A stretch of DNA of 29,119 nucleotides from CAILQE01 sp036745415 (GCA_036745415.1 DAIOGF010000005.1:1-29119); one strand, 5' to 3'. Positions 22,325 through 29,119 are shown, numbered from the stretch's first letter. Notes: generated from the sequence alone by a model not told the origin. Numbers and translations are program-made.

Positions 22325-22330
22325 TAAAAT
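22325..22330 (+). promoter_or_regulatory. -10 element, near-leaderless, of the flavin reductase gene
   Basis: TAAAAT eight bases before the ATG at 22339; no Shine-Dalgarno between them. Confidence 0.42.
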
Positions 22331-22338
22331 ATATATAA

Positions 22339-23373
22339 ATGTATAAATATTATATTGAGTCATCAACTATTGATGGTGATGTTCTGCATCTATCGTTGAA
22401 GTCTAAATACTCAAATCATCAATTAGAATTTGAGCCAGGACAATATATCTGTCTATCTTACAAAAGAATGGGACGTAAATCCCCATTTAGATGCTTTTCT
22501 TTAACTAACGTACCGGGAAACAATACTTTTAATCTTGGTATTAAAATGGGAGGTAATTTTACTAATTCTTTATCAAAACTACCAAGAGGCACCGAGGTAG
22601 AAGTACTTGGCCCTTACGGAGAATTCATAGTAGATAAAGATTTAGATGAATTTCTAGTTTTCATAGCAGGAGGAATCGGAATCACACCATTCATGAGTAT
22701 AATCAGAACACTACTTGCAACTAAAGACAAGATTCCAATTATGCTACTCTACTCAGCAACTACCAGCTCCTCGATGCCTTTCATAAACGAATTGATAGAA
22801 TTATCTAAAAAGTATCCCAATTTCAAATTGATTCCTTTTATATCTAAAAAAGAAGATAAACCTTTAGATATTACAGTTGTTAACGGCAGAATAGAAAAAT
22901 CCCACATCGAGAAGATTGTTAAGAAAGATTATTTAACTAATACTTATTTCATTTGTGGACCTAAGTTATTTACTGAAAAGATGATTTCTAATCTTGAAAG
23001 CCTAGGAATAAGCGAAGAAAGAATAGTTACCGAATCTTTCAGCGAAGCTAGTCAAATTAGAACTATAACTGGCAGAAGTATTCCAAAATTAACATACCTA
23101 GCTAGTGCCGCCTTAGTTTTCTTAGGTGTTCTAGGTATAGCTTTCCTAGATTTAGTTAGATATGTACCAAAAAATTTGCCAAAAACTACTAATTCAACCG
23201 ATAATAGTAGCGGGAGCAATACACAAAATATTAACACTACAAATCAAGCTCAGTCACAAACACAATCCCAAACACAAACTCAAACTCAAAATAGTACATC
23301 TAGTAACTCAACTTCAACTACAACGAATAATAACGTAAATAATTACACACCACCAACAACGAGGTCATCATGA
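22339..23373 (+). CDS. Ferredoxin-NADP+ reductase-like flavoprotein with membrane anchor and Gln/Thr-rich tail
   Basis: Residues 1-245 are an FNR-type module: R-C-F-S-L-T (51-56, FAD binding), G-P-Y-G-E-F (91-96), F-I-A-G-G-I-G-I-T-P (108-117, NAD(P) pyrophosphate) and F-I-C-G-P (204-208, C-terminal nicotinamide loop). It should pass hydride from NAD(P)H to FAD in the cytoplasm. A single hydrophobic helix follows (about 251-271), then a tail of about 70 residues rich in Gln, Thr, Ser and Asn ending T-T-R-S-S, which must face outside if the flavin domain is inside. No [2Fe-2S] domain is present. The stop overlaps the start of the next gene as ATGA, so it is translationally coupled to the bis-heme membrane subunit; together they equal a split NOX/ferric-reductase. 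Divergent from the WhiB-like gene. Confidence 0.9.
   Translation: MYKYYIESSTIDGDVLHLSLKSKYSNHQLEFEPGQYICLSYKRMGRKSPFRCFSLTNVPGNNTFNLGIKMGGNFTNSLSKLPRGTEVEVLGPYGEFIVDKDLDEFLVFIAGGIGITPFMSIIRTLLATKDKIPIMLLYSATTSSSMPFINELIELSKKYPNFKLIPFISKKEDKPLDITVVNGRIEKSHIEKIVKKDYLTNTYFICGPKLFTEKMISNLESLGISEERIVTESFSEASQIRTITGRSIPKLTYLASAALVFLGVLGIAFLDLVRYVPKNLPKTTNSTDNSSGSNTQNINTTNQAQSQTQSQTQTQTQNSTSSNSTSTTTNNNVNNYTPPTTRSS
23245..23292 (+). repeat. Degenerate hexanucleotide array coding for alternating Gln-x
   Basis: Eight hexamers of CAA/CAG plus a small-residue codon (for example CAAACA, CAATCC, CAAACT) encode Q-A-Q-S-Q-T-Q-S-Q-T-Q-T-Q-T-Q-N in the external tail of the flavin reductase. Length changes would stay in frame. 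Confidence 0.6.
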
Positions 23374-23999
23374 TTTCAAATATATTAGCATCTACAGCAC
23401 TACAACTTACTAGCTCCAGAATAAGCAGTTCATGGCCCTGGTACTTTATTCGTGGAGCTGGATTTGCCGCTCTATTTTTAATGTTCTTACTTATGATTAG
23501 TGGAATAGGGCATATTACAGGTTTAACCTATAGATTTGTTGAACCCATAAAAGCTTGGGCTATTCATAAGGCTATAGCTATTGGATTAATTTTCGCTATC
23601 TTAGTGCATGTTATATTCTTATTATTTGATCACTATGTTAGCTTTTCGGTACCGCAAATTCTATTACCTTTCCTAAATAGTTACACAAATGGAACTACGC
23701 TCTTTGGAGTAAACTTCGGAATACTTATAGTAGCCTTTGGAGTTATATCCATGTATCTAATTTTAATAATAGTAGCAACATCTCTTGGCTGGGTGGATTC
23801 TAGAAAGAAATTATGGAAATGGGTCCACTATACCTCATACATTGCGGCAATAATGGTATTCATACACGCTTTAGGCGCAGGATCTGATCTAAAATATGGA
23901 ATATTTAGAGCATTCCTAATTCTACTGTTTATAATTTTATTGATCGCCATAGCCTCAAGATTATATAGATCAGGTGTAGTTAAAAATAACTCTAAATAA
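23370..23999 (+). CDS. Ferric reductase-like transmembrane bis-heme subunit
   Basis: A 209-residue membrane protein with about six helices of the ferric reductase/NOX transmembrane family. Two histidine pairs have exactly the classical spacing for two stacked hemes: H66 and H80 (13 residues between) in the third helix and H153 and H166 (12 between) in the fifth, as in NOX2. An N-terminal segment (S-S-W-P-W-Y-F-I-R-G) precedes the first helix. It would carry electrons from the flavin protein encoded immediately upstream, with which it overlaps by ATGA, to an acceptor outside the membrane such as Fe(III), O2 or a quinone. The 3' end overlaps the convergent ATPase gene by eight bases. MsrQ/YedZ-type function is an alternative, but no MsrP partner is present. 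Confidence 0.87.
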   Translation: MISNILASTALQLTSSRISSSWPWYFIRGAGFAALFLMFLLMISGIGHITGLTYRFVEPIKAWAIHKAIAIGLIFAILVHVIFLLFDHYVSFSVPQILLPFLNSYTNGTTLFGVNFGILIVAFGVISMYLILIIVATSLGWVDSRKKLWKWVHYTSYIAAIMVFIHALGAGSDLKYGIFRAFLILLFIILLIAIASRLYRSGVVKNNSK

Positions 24000-26010
24000 T
24001 AACTTCTCCATTTACTAAAATTGGTTTTTTATATCCAAAAGTAATCAAATAAAAATAATGATTGGGTAGATCTATAAAATCCCTATATTTAATCTGATTA
24101 TAAACGTCTTCCAATTTCTTTGCTTCAGAACTTGAGGATGTTCTAAATGAAATAATATTTCCTGCGTTAGATAGTAATATATTATTAGTATCTTCATCTT
24201 GTTGAGATAAGCTCTGCTCACTTAGGTATAGATATGTTTTATATTTCCTAGACTCACTCACCATTTGCTTAAAAGAAGGTGTAATAAAATTAGAGAATTC
24301 ATCAATATACAAATAATGTTCCGTTCTATCCTTAGGCTTAAAATTACTAAACGAATAACTAGCTTGCTGAAGCTTAGCTATAATTACGGTGCCCAGCATA
24401 TTAGAATTATGCTCACCAATATTGCCCTTACTTAAGTTGCATATAAGCTTACTTTTATTATTGATAATATTTCTAAAATCTATATTGGATTTATTGCAAT
24501 TAAATATCTTAGAAGTTAAAGGCGAGTTAAGTAGTCGTCCAATTTTAGAAGTTACGCCAGACACCATCTTGACTCTCTGATAATCCCCTGCCTTATTAAA
24601 TTCATTAATGAAATACTCCTTAATCACTAAATTATTCGATGATTTAATTAATTTATTTCTGTAATTTAAATTCTGTAATATTTCATAAAACATTCTTAGA
24701 TTAGGATTATCTTGTTCAAGAGCAAGAAGCGCGGTGTTTCTAATTAAATATTCGATCTTGTGTCCCATTTTAGACTCAGTGCTAAATAATTTTGAAAGTA
24801 CTGAAATTAAATTATCTATGATTAGTTCTGTTTCAGAATTATATCGATAGTCAGATTTTGAATAATATCTTTCAAGTAAATTAATTCGAATATTACTTAT
24901 TAATGGATCAAAATATATAACATCTTTAATTTCCTTATTTTCAATAAATACTTCTCTTGCAAGATCTCCATGGGGGTCTATTAAAGTCAGTCCAAAGTTA
25001 TTTTTAATATCCTGATTTACTATATTTTTAAGAAGCGTAGACTTTCCGCTTCCGGTGGACCCAAGAATTAAAGTATGTTTTTGTTTATTCCTTAAATTAA
25101 AACCTATTTCTTGCTTTATATATTTATTATTAATACCTAAAACTGTACTAATATTCTTGGTAAAGAGAATGCTGGGAGTAATAGAATGAATCTTATTTAT
25201 ATCTAATAGATTTTGTATTTCGACATCTATTGGAATCGACAGCATCTTTGAAATTTCACGACTAGAAAATATATTATTTTTATTCTTGCTAGTTATCTTA
25301 ATTTTCTGTATCGATGCGTTATTTATATGTTTTATATAGTCTTCTATAAGTTCGTCGTTTTCGGAATAGATAGAATAATTAATATTAAATAATTTAGAAT
25401 ACATTTTATCTAGTCTTAGAACTCTCAAACTATCTTCGATATATTGAATATTTTGGTAATTATTATTTATATATTTTCTATAGAGCGATATACAAAGTTT
25501 CGTAAAATATGCTGCTTCATTCATGAACCAATATGGATTATTGATTGAATAATGTTTCTTATTAGAATTAAGTATTTGATTTCTAATAATGGTATTTCTA
25601 AAACTATTATTTGGTTTTATTTGAAGATCAATAATAAATGAAATCTTTTTCTTATTATTTAGTAATTTGCTAATTAATATTTTATTAATTTCAGTATCTT
25701 TATTACTAATTAGAGGGTAGCTATAATGCTTTTTTAATTTTAAGTATCGAGGTGCTTTTAGTTCTTTTAAACTTATCTTTGAAAGCGATATTGGACCTAG
25801 TGAATTGTTTAATATCTCTTTGATATTTATATCTTTTGGCGGCGAAATATATATATCTACATTTTCTTTACTAAATACGTATCTCATATTAAGTCTGACT
25901 CCTTGGATATGAATATTTTCTAGAAATCTTTCTAATCTTTCTTTAGATAAATTATCTTCAGAATTAAAACTTAATTTATGAGTTATAAATAGAGGTTTAT
26001 TTCTACCCAT
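23992..26010 (-). CDS. VirD4/TraG-like conjugation-type ATPase
   Basis: A 672-residue protein. Residues 1-300 are a poorly conserved Lys/Asn/Ile-rich region. Residues about 305-670 form a RecA/HerA-like ATPase of the type IV secretion coupling family: Walker A G-S-T-G-S-G-K-S at 317-324, L-I-D-P-H-G-D-L at 343-350, Walker B Y-L-Y-I-D-E-F at 566-572, and S-R-K-Y-K-T-Y near 585-595. Such proteins pump DNA or protein through an envelope channel. No N-terminal transmembrane helices are evident, unlike VirD4 itself, so it may be cytoplasmic or recruited by a partner. Many Patescibacteria carry related ATPases near pilus or secretion genes, but none lies beside it here. Its composition is noticeably richer in Ile, Asn and Lys and in ATA codons than neighbouring genes. 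A terminator separates it from the upstream metal-transport operon. Confidence 0.82.
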   Translation of the reverse strand: MGRNKPLFITHKLSFNSEDNLSKERLERFLENIHIQGVRLNMRYVFSKENVDIYISPPKDINIKEILNNSLGPISLSKISLKELKAPRYLKLKKHYSYPLISNKDTEINKILISKLLNNKKKISFIIDLQIKPNNSFRNTIIRNQILNSNKKHYSINNPYWFMNEAAYFTKLCISLYRKYINNNYQNIQYIEDSLRVLRLDKMYSKLFNINYSIYSENDELIEDYIKHINNASIQKIKITSKNKNNIFSSREISKMLSIPIDVEIQNLLDINKIHSITPSILFTKNISTVLGINNKYIKQEIGFNLRNKQKHTLILGSTGSGKSTLLKNIVNQDIKNNFGLTLIDPHGDLAREVFIENKEIKDVIYFDPLISNIRINLLERYYSKSDYRYNSETELIIDNLISVLSKLFSTESKMGHKIEYLIRNTALLALEQDNPNLRMFYEILQNLNYRNKLIKSSNNLVIKEYFINEFNKAGDYQRVKMVSGVTSKIGRLLNSPLTSKIFNCNKSNIDFRNIINNKSKLICNLSKGNIGEHNSNMLGTVIIAKLQQASYSFSNFKPKDRTEHYLYIDEFSNFITPSFKQMVSESRKYKTYLYLSEQSLSQQDEDTNNILLSNAGNIISFRTSSSSEAKKLEDVYNQIKYRDFIDLPNHYFYLITFGYKKPILVNGEVII

Positions 26011-26014
26011 ATTT

Positions 26015-26044
26015 AAAACAATATATCTTTTAGATTAATATTGT
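26015..26044 (-). terminator. Rho-independent terminator of the metal-transport operon
   Basis: On the minus strand ACAATAT pairs with ATATTGT, with ATCT/AGAT pairing inside and TTTT after the stem. It lies 14 bases past the permease stop and 5 bases before the ATPase gene start. Confidence 0.65.
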
Positions 26045-26057
26045 AAACAAATAATTA

Positions 26058-26870
26058 TCACAGAAGTTTGTATCGCTTCAATATTAGTACCAATAAATAT
26101 TCTGCGAATACTATTGAGATAATAATAAAGCTTACCGGTAGAGAAACATAAAAAGCAATAATAAGTCCAAAGATAGTAGCACTTAGTGATAGAGCTGCAG
26201 AGATCAGCATTGCAACTGGTGGTTTTCTAGTTAGATTATTGGCAACTGCCGCAGGAGTAACCAATAAAGCAAATATTAGAAGCACACCCACCACCTTAAC
26301 GGCCATTGAAACAGTGACTGCAAGAATTAACATAAAGAATAAACTGTAGTAGAGATTATTAACCCCTTTTGCTTCAGCAACCTCCTCATCAATAGAAGAG
26401 AATAATAAAGGCCTGTAAGTTATTAGAATAGCGAGCAGAACAAGACCTCCAGCTACCAAGCTAGCTATTACATCTCCTTTGCTTACCCCAAGTATTTCAC
26501 CGAATAGCAATGAGTAAGCTTCTGTAGCATAACCTTTGTATAAACTAATAAATAGTACTCCTAGCCCTAGCATGAAAGCTAAAACTGTACCAACCTGCAC
26601 ATCTCTATTGAAGGCTTTTTTTCCTAATATGCCCATTGCAAGTCCTCCAGAAATTGTAAAGCTGAGCAGTCCATAAAGAGGGTTAACATTAAGTAGCACC
26701 GCACCTGCAGCTCCAGCAAATCCAGCATGAGATAATGCGTGCGCTCCAAAAGATAATTTACGTAAAACTACGAAGTATCCAACAATTCCTGCAACAACTG
26801 AAGTAACTGCACCTGCATATATTGCGTTATGCATGAAAGAATATTGCCAGAAATTCATTACACTAAACAT
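26058..26870 (-). CDS. znuB: Zn/Mn ABC transporter permease (ABC-3 family)
   Basis: A 270-residue membrane protein of the ABC-3 (ZnuB/MntB) family with seven to eight helices. Family markers are G-Y-F-V-V-L-R-K-L-S-F-G (residues about 31-42), H-A-L-S-H-A-G-F (44-51), E-E-V-A-E-A-K-G-V for the ATPase-contacting loop, and V-G-V-L-L-I-F-A-L-L-V-T-P-A-A (family core). I take the start as the ATG at 26870, which overlaps the stop of the ATPase gene by eight bases; an in-frame ATG further upstream at 26891 would place charged residues before the normal N-terminus. It forms the channel for the divalent metal delivered by the binding protein. Last gene of the three-gene operon, followed by a terminator. 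Confidence 0.92.
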   Translation of the reverse strand: MFSVMNFWQYSFMHNAIYAGAVTSVVAGIVGYFVVLRKLSFGAHALSHAGFAGAAGAVLLNVNPLYGLLSFTISGGLAMGILGKKAFNRDVQVGTVLAFMLGLGVLFISLYKGYATEAYSLLFGEILGVSKGDVIASLVAGGLVLLAILITYRPLLFSSIDEEVAEAKGVNNLYYSLFFMLILAVTVSMAVKVVGVLLIFALLVTPAAVANNLTRKPPVAMLISAALSLSATIFGLIIAFYVSLPVSFIIISIVFAEYLLVLILKRYKLL

Positions 26871-27648
26871 GATGAGCCGCCTGTCTTGCACCTACAATTA
26901 CTAGTCTGCCTTTAGAATCTTTAATAACTTCTATTTCAGATCCATATAACTTACTTAATTGTTCGGAATTTATTATTTCATCTACGGTACCACTTACTAA
27001 ATTATGGTTAGCTATGTATATAATTTTATCGATAGATCCCACCAAAGGATTAAGATCGTGGGCAATTAATAAGACGCATATTTTCTTCTTTTCAGAAAGA
27101 TCTTTTACTAAACTAACTAATTCAGTTTCCCTTTTTAAATCTAAGTTTGCTAGCGGCTCATCTAGAAGTAATATCTTAGGATTACCAACTAGTGCTTGAG
27201 CTAGAAATACTCTCTGAAGCTCTCCTCCGGAAAGTTCTCCTAGTGCCTTATCTTTAAATTTATACGCGTCTACCAGAGTTAAGGCTTCTTTGGTTAATTG
27301 ATTTTCTTTACGACTAAAACTTATTCCAAACTTGTGCCCATTAAGACCAAGTTTCACGAAATCAAAAACGTCAAAATTAGTATCTTGGTCAAATCCCCTT
27401 CTTTGAGGAACATAGCCAATTAGTTTTGCATTTTTCTTTGGGTTTTCTCCAAATAATTTAAGCTCCCCTTTAGATGCTTCTTTAAGCCCAAGTAACAATT
27501 TGAACAATGTTGATTTACCCGAACCATTAGGTCCAAGCACGGCAACGAATTGTCCTTCTTCTAATTCAAAATTTGCATCTTTCCAAATTGCCTTCTTTTG
27601 ATAGGTGGCCGCAAGGTTCTTAGCAACTATAATCTTTTCAGGATTCAT
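26863..27648 (-). CDS. znuC: Zn/Mn ABC transporter ATPase
   Basis: A 261-residue ABC ATPase with all standard motifs: Walker A G-P-N-G-S-G-K-S at 39-46, Q-loop Gln82 in Y-V-P-Q-R-R, signature L-S-G-G-E-L-Q-R at 139-146, Walker B I-L-L-L-D-E-P at 159-165, D-loop N-L-D and H-loop His197. The Y-V-P-Q-R-R form of the Q-loop is typical of zinc/manganese importers. The C-terminal extension of about 50 residues is also common in that group. The gene overlaps the binding-protein stop by four bases (ATGA) and runs into the permease gene, so all three subunits are coupled. It powers import on the cytoplasmic face. Metal specificity cannot be read from this subunit. Confidence 0.95.
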   Translation of the reverse strand: MNPEKIIVAKNLAATYQKKAIWKDANFELEEGQFVAVLGPNGSGKSTLFKLLLGLKEASKGELKLFGENPKKNAKLIGYVPQRRGFDQDTNFDVFDFVKLGLNGHKFGISFSRKENQLTKEALTLVDAYKFKDKALGELSGGELQRVFLAQALVGNPKILLLDEPLANLDLKRETELVSLVKDLSEKKKICVLLIAHDLNPLVGSIDKIIYIANHNLVSGTVDEIINSEQLSKLYGSEIEVIKDSKGRLVIVGARQAAHHV

Positions 27649-28532
27649 TTCAATGCTCCGTCAATTACGTCCAATTCATCACTTATCCATTTTTCATAAG
27701 TTGAATTAGTTGGCATAGTTTCGGTAATTCCAATTATTTTAATATTGTTTTTTATAGCTATATTTTTCATCGTCTGAGTTATGGGGGTTTCTGTTTGTAA
27801 ATTATATATTAAAAATGATGGAGTTTTACTATTTAGCTGGTCAATGAACTGAGCTACGCTGATGGCAGAAGGGTCGTTTCCTTCACTAACAGACTGCATG
27901 AAATTTTCTGGAGAAACAACATTAAGATTCATACTCTTAGCAAAATAGTAAAATATACTTTCAGTAGAAGATACATTAGTGTTTTGGTGATTTAAGGAAA
28001 TTTTATTCTGCTTGGCTACGAGCGAATCTAATCGCATTTCTAATTTTGAATAATTACTAGAATAATAAGACCGATTGGGGGGATCTATTTTAGACAATCT
28101 AATAAATATTTCTTTAGATATAATTTTTACGTAACTTAGATCGTACCAGACATGAGGATTATCTCCCTGTTTTAATCCCAATAAATCTCCTGAAATAATT
28201 ACTTCTCTATCTAAACTTGGATTAGCGCTTAGTAGGTGATCTGACCAAGAATCATATCCAAGACCATTTTCTATAACCAAACGAGCATTAGCATACTCTA
28301 TGGCGTTCTTTGAGCTACTTTCGAACTCATGAGGATCAGCGTTTGGATCACTAACCATGCTCACCACATTTATTTTATAGCCACCAATCTGAGAAGCTAA
28401 ATCTCCATAGAAATTCTCAGCAGCAACAACAGTCATTGATTTATTAGTTCTGGTACCGTTATTAATTAGAACTACCACAAAACCTATGAGTAATATCTGA
28501 AAAAGAATGACATAGTACCATCCTTTCTTCAT
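27645..28532 (-). CDS. znuA: Zn/Mn ABC transporter binding protein, membrane-anchored
   Basis: A cluster A-I (TroA/ZnuA-like) metal-binding protein of 295 residues. Probable metal ligands are His68 (D-P-H-E-F-E), His127 (N-P-H-V-W-Y-D), Glu191 (S-T-E-S-I-F-Y-Y-F) and Glu271 (I-T-E-T-M-P). The third position is often His in zinc proteins and Glu in manganese proteins, so this set leans to Mn or a broad range; the E-T-M-P ending with K-W-I-S-D-E-L-D is common in actinobacterial members. A helix at about 5-24 anchors the protein; there is no lipobox cysteine. The start is the ATG at 28532: AAGGAGA (28544-28538) lies six bases before it, which excludes the in-frame ATG at 28562. It is the first gene of the importer operon. 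Confidence 0.9.
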   Translation of the reverse strand: MKKGWYYVILFQILLIGFVVVLINNGTRTNKSMTVVAAENFYGDLASQIGGYKINVVSMVSDPNADPHEFESSSKNAIEYANARLVIENGLGYDSWSDHLLSANPSLDREVIISGDLLGLKQGDNPHVWYDLSYVKIISKEIFIRLSKIDPPNRSYYSSNYSKLEMRLDSLVAKQNKISLNHQNTNVSSTESIFYYFAKSMNLNVVSPENFMQSVSEGNDPSAISVAQFIDQLNSKTPSFLIYNLQTETPITQTMKNIAIKNNIKIIGITETMPTNSTYEKWISDELDVIDGALK

Positions 28533-28537
28533 CTTAT

Positions 28538-28575
28538 TCTCCTTTTTTATGTTCATTAACAATATTAATATTATA
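28538..28575 (-). promoter_or_regulatory. Promoter -10 and strong Shine-Dalgarno of the metal importer operon
   Basis: TATAAT at 28575-28570 and AAGGAGA at 28544-28538 on the minus strand. A 12-base palindrome, AATATTAATATT (28561-28572), overlaps the -10 and the start region and could be a metal-regulator site. The rest of 28576-28736 is AT-rich with nothing else I can support. Confidence 0.5.
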
Positions 28576-28736
28576 CGATATACACCAAGCTAAAGATAAC
28601 CATATATTTTACCTAAAGCAATTTAAATTCTAATCTATTATTTTCGTAAATATTAAAAAATACTATATATATTTAATAATATTATTGATAAGTTTAGTAA
28701 TATATGTTTTATTTAAGTTAATAAATACTTTAACAA

Positions 28737-29096
28737 GTGATAATTATGGGCGAAATTCATTTACTAATAGTTGAAGGCAATAAAGATATAAAGAACACTC
28801 TAAATGTGGCTCTCTGTAAGAACTTCTCATTAATTTCCACATCTAGTGGTCATAACGCTTTAAGGGCTCTTACTACTCATCAGATTAATATGGCAATTAT
28901 TGATCTCAACATCCAAGACATAGATGCTAGAGAATTAATCACTAAGATTAAACAAATCGGGGCTCAAACCCCGATTTTTGTTTTAACATCAAACACTGAA
29001 CTAAAACATAAGATTGAGTTATTTAATCTTGGGGCTGACGATGTAATCACTAAGCCGTTTAGCCTAGGAGAACTAGAAGCAAGACTCCAAACATAA
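28737..29096 (+). CDS. Stand-alone response-regulator receiver protein
   Basis: A CheY-like receiver domain of 119 residues with no output domain. The phosphoacceptor is Asp56 (A-I-I-D-L-N), the switch Thr84 (F-V-L-T-S) and the conserved Lys106 (T-K-P-F). The acidic pair usually written E-D or D-D reads E13-G14 (I-V-E-G-N), so one Mg2+-coordinating acid is missing. The C-terminus stops at E-L-E-A-R-L-Q-T, where OmpR-type regulators continue into their linker; this is either a genuine single-domain regulator or the front part of a truncated one, and the window ends 23 bases later. The start is GTG at 28737, with ATG at 28746 as an alternative; neither has a clear Shine-Dalgarno. A strong hairpin lies inside the coding region. 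Confidence 0.8.
   Translation: MIIMGEIHLLIVEGNKDIKNTLNVALCKNFSLISTSSGHNALRALTTHQINMAIIDLNIQDIDARELITKIKQIGAQTPIFVLTSNTELKHKIELFNLGADDVITKPFSLGELEARLQT
28954..28984 (+). terminator. Terminator-like hairpin inside the receiver gene
   Basis: AAATCGGGG (28954-28962) pairs perfectly with CCCCGATTT (28969-28977) around a 6-base loop, followed by TTGTTTT. It has the form of an intrinsic terminator but lies in codons for the receiver's fourth strand. Confidence 0.55.
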
Positions 29097-29119
29097 GACG
29101 ATAGTTTATTTCTGGTAAT

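Noticed and set aside
23245..23292. CRISPR or tandem-repeat locus
   Set aside because: The hexamers are in-frame codons of a Gln-rich protein tail, with no spacer structure.
1..29119. tRNA, rRNA, insertion sequence or CRISPR array
   Set aside because: Reading both strands gave no T-loop motif, transposase, terminal inverted repeat pair or regularly spaced repeat; a covariance-model scan would be needed to exclude small RNAs.

Overview
This is a gene-dense, AT-rich bacterial window carrying about 26 protein genes. Many neighbours are separated by only a few bases, and three convergent pairs overlap at their stop codons. I read it as a member of the Patescibacteria (CPR), most likely Candidatus Saccharibacteria. 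The reasons are the compact layout, exported proteins whose N-termini read G-F-S-H-x-E-I, a VirD4/HerA-like ATPase, a short archaeal-type valyl-tRNA synthetase, and several genes whose closest remembered relatives are actinobacterial. These last are a GuaB1-type GMP reductase, an Rv2466c-type mycothiol nitroreductase homologue, a WhiB-like regulator, a DUF998-like membrane protein and a metal-binding protein with an E-T-M-P end. The lineage is an inference; no rRNA is present to settle it. Translation uses the standard bacterial code.

Layout: 1-1827 holds a minus-strand SOUL-family protein (cut by the window edge), the mycothiol-nitroreductase-like protein and a six-helix membrane protein. 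1956-4789 runs forward: a Nudix hydrolase, a 2-hydroxyacid-dehydrogenase-like protein and the GuaB1 homologue. 9078-4791 is a tight minus-strand cassette of a tandem metallophosphoesterase, a RimK-like ATP-grasp ligase and a PPP-type phosphatase. A winged-helix/Nudix regulator is divergent from the cassette, with direct repeats between them. 10207-14598 holds two prepilin-like, peptidoglycan-binding surface proteins flanking a photolyase of the FeS-BCP family that has lost its cluster cysteines. 15343-17911 is a T-box-controlled valS. 17950-19982 holds two membrane-anchored peptidases (a G1 glutamic peptidase and an HExxH protein). 20040-23999 has a dienelactone hydrolase, the WhiB-like gene with an unknown partner, and, divergent from them, a flavin reductase plus a bis-heme membrane subunit. 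23992-26010 is a conjugation-type ATPase. 26058-28532 is a Zn/Mn ABC importer operon. The window closes with a stand-alone receiver protein.

Themes: (1) A likely Fe-S redox sensor (WhiB-like) shares an intergenic region with a NOX/ferric-reductase-like transmembrane electron pathway; this is the most attractive candidate for a coherent, little-described system. (2) A -10 promoter hexamer sits 6-8 bases ahead of the start codon in at least eight genes, which predicts leaderless mRNAs. Shine-Dalgarno sequences are found mainly at exported proteins, valS, the HTH-Nudix gene and the WhiB-like gene. (3) A membrane/surface set (prepilin-like PG-binding proteins, two peptidases, a metal importer, an ATPase) fits a host-attached, scavenging lifestyle. 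No tRNA, rRNA, CRISPR array or insertion sequence was seen.
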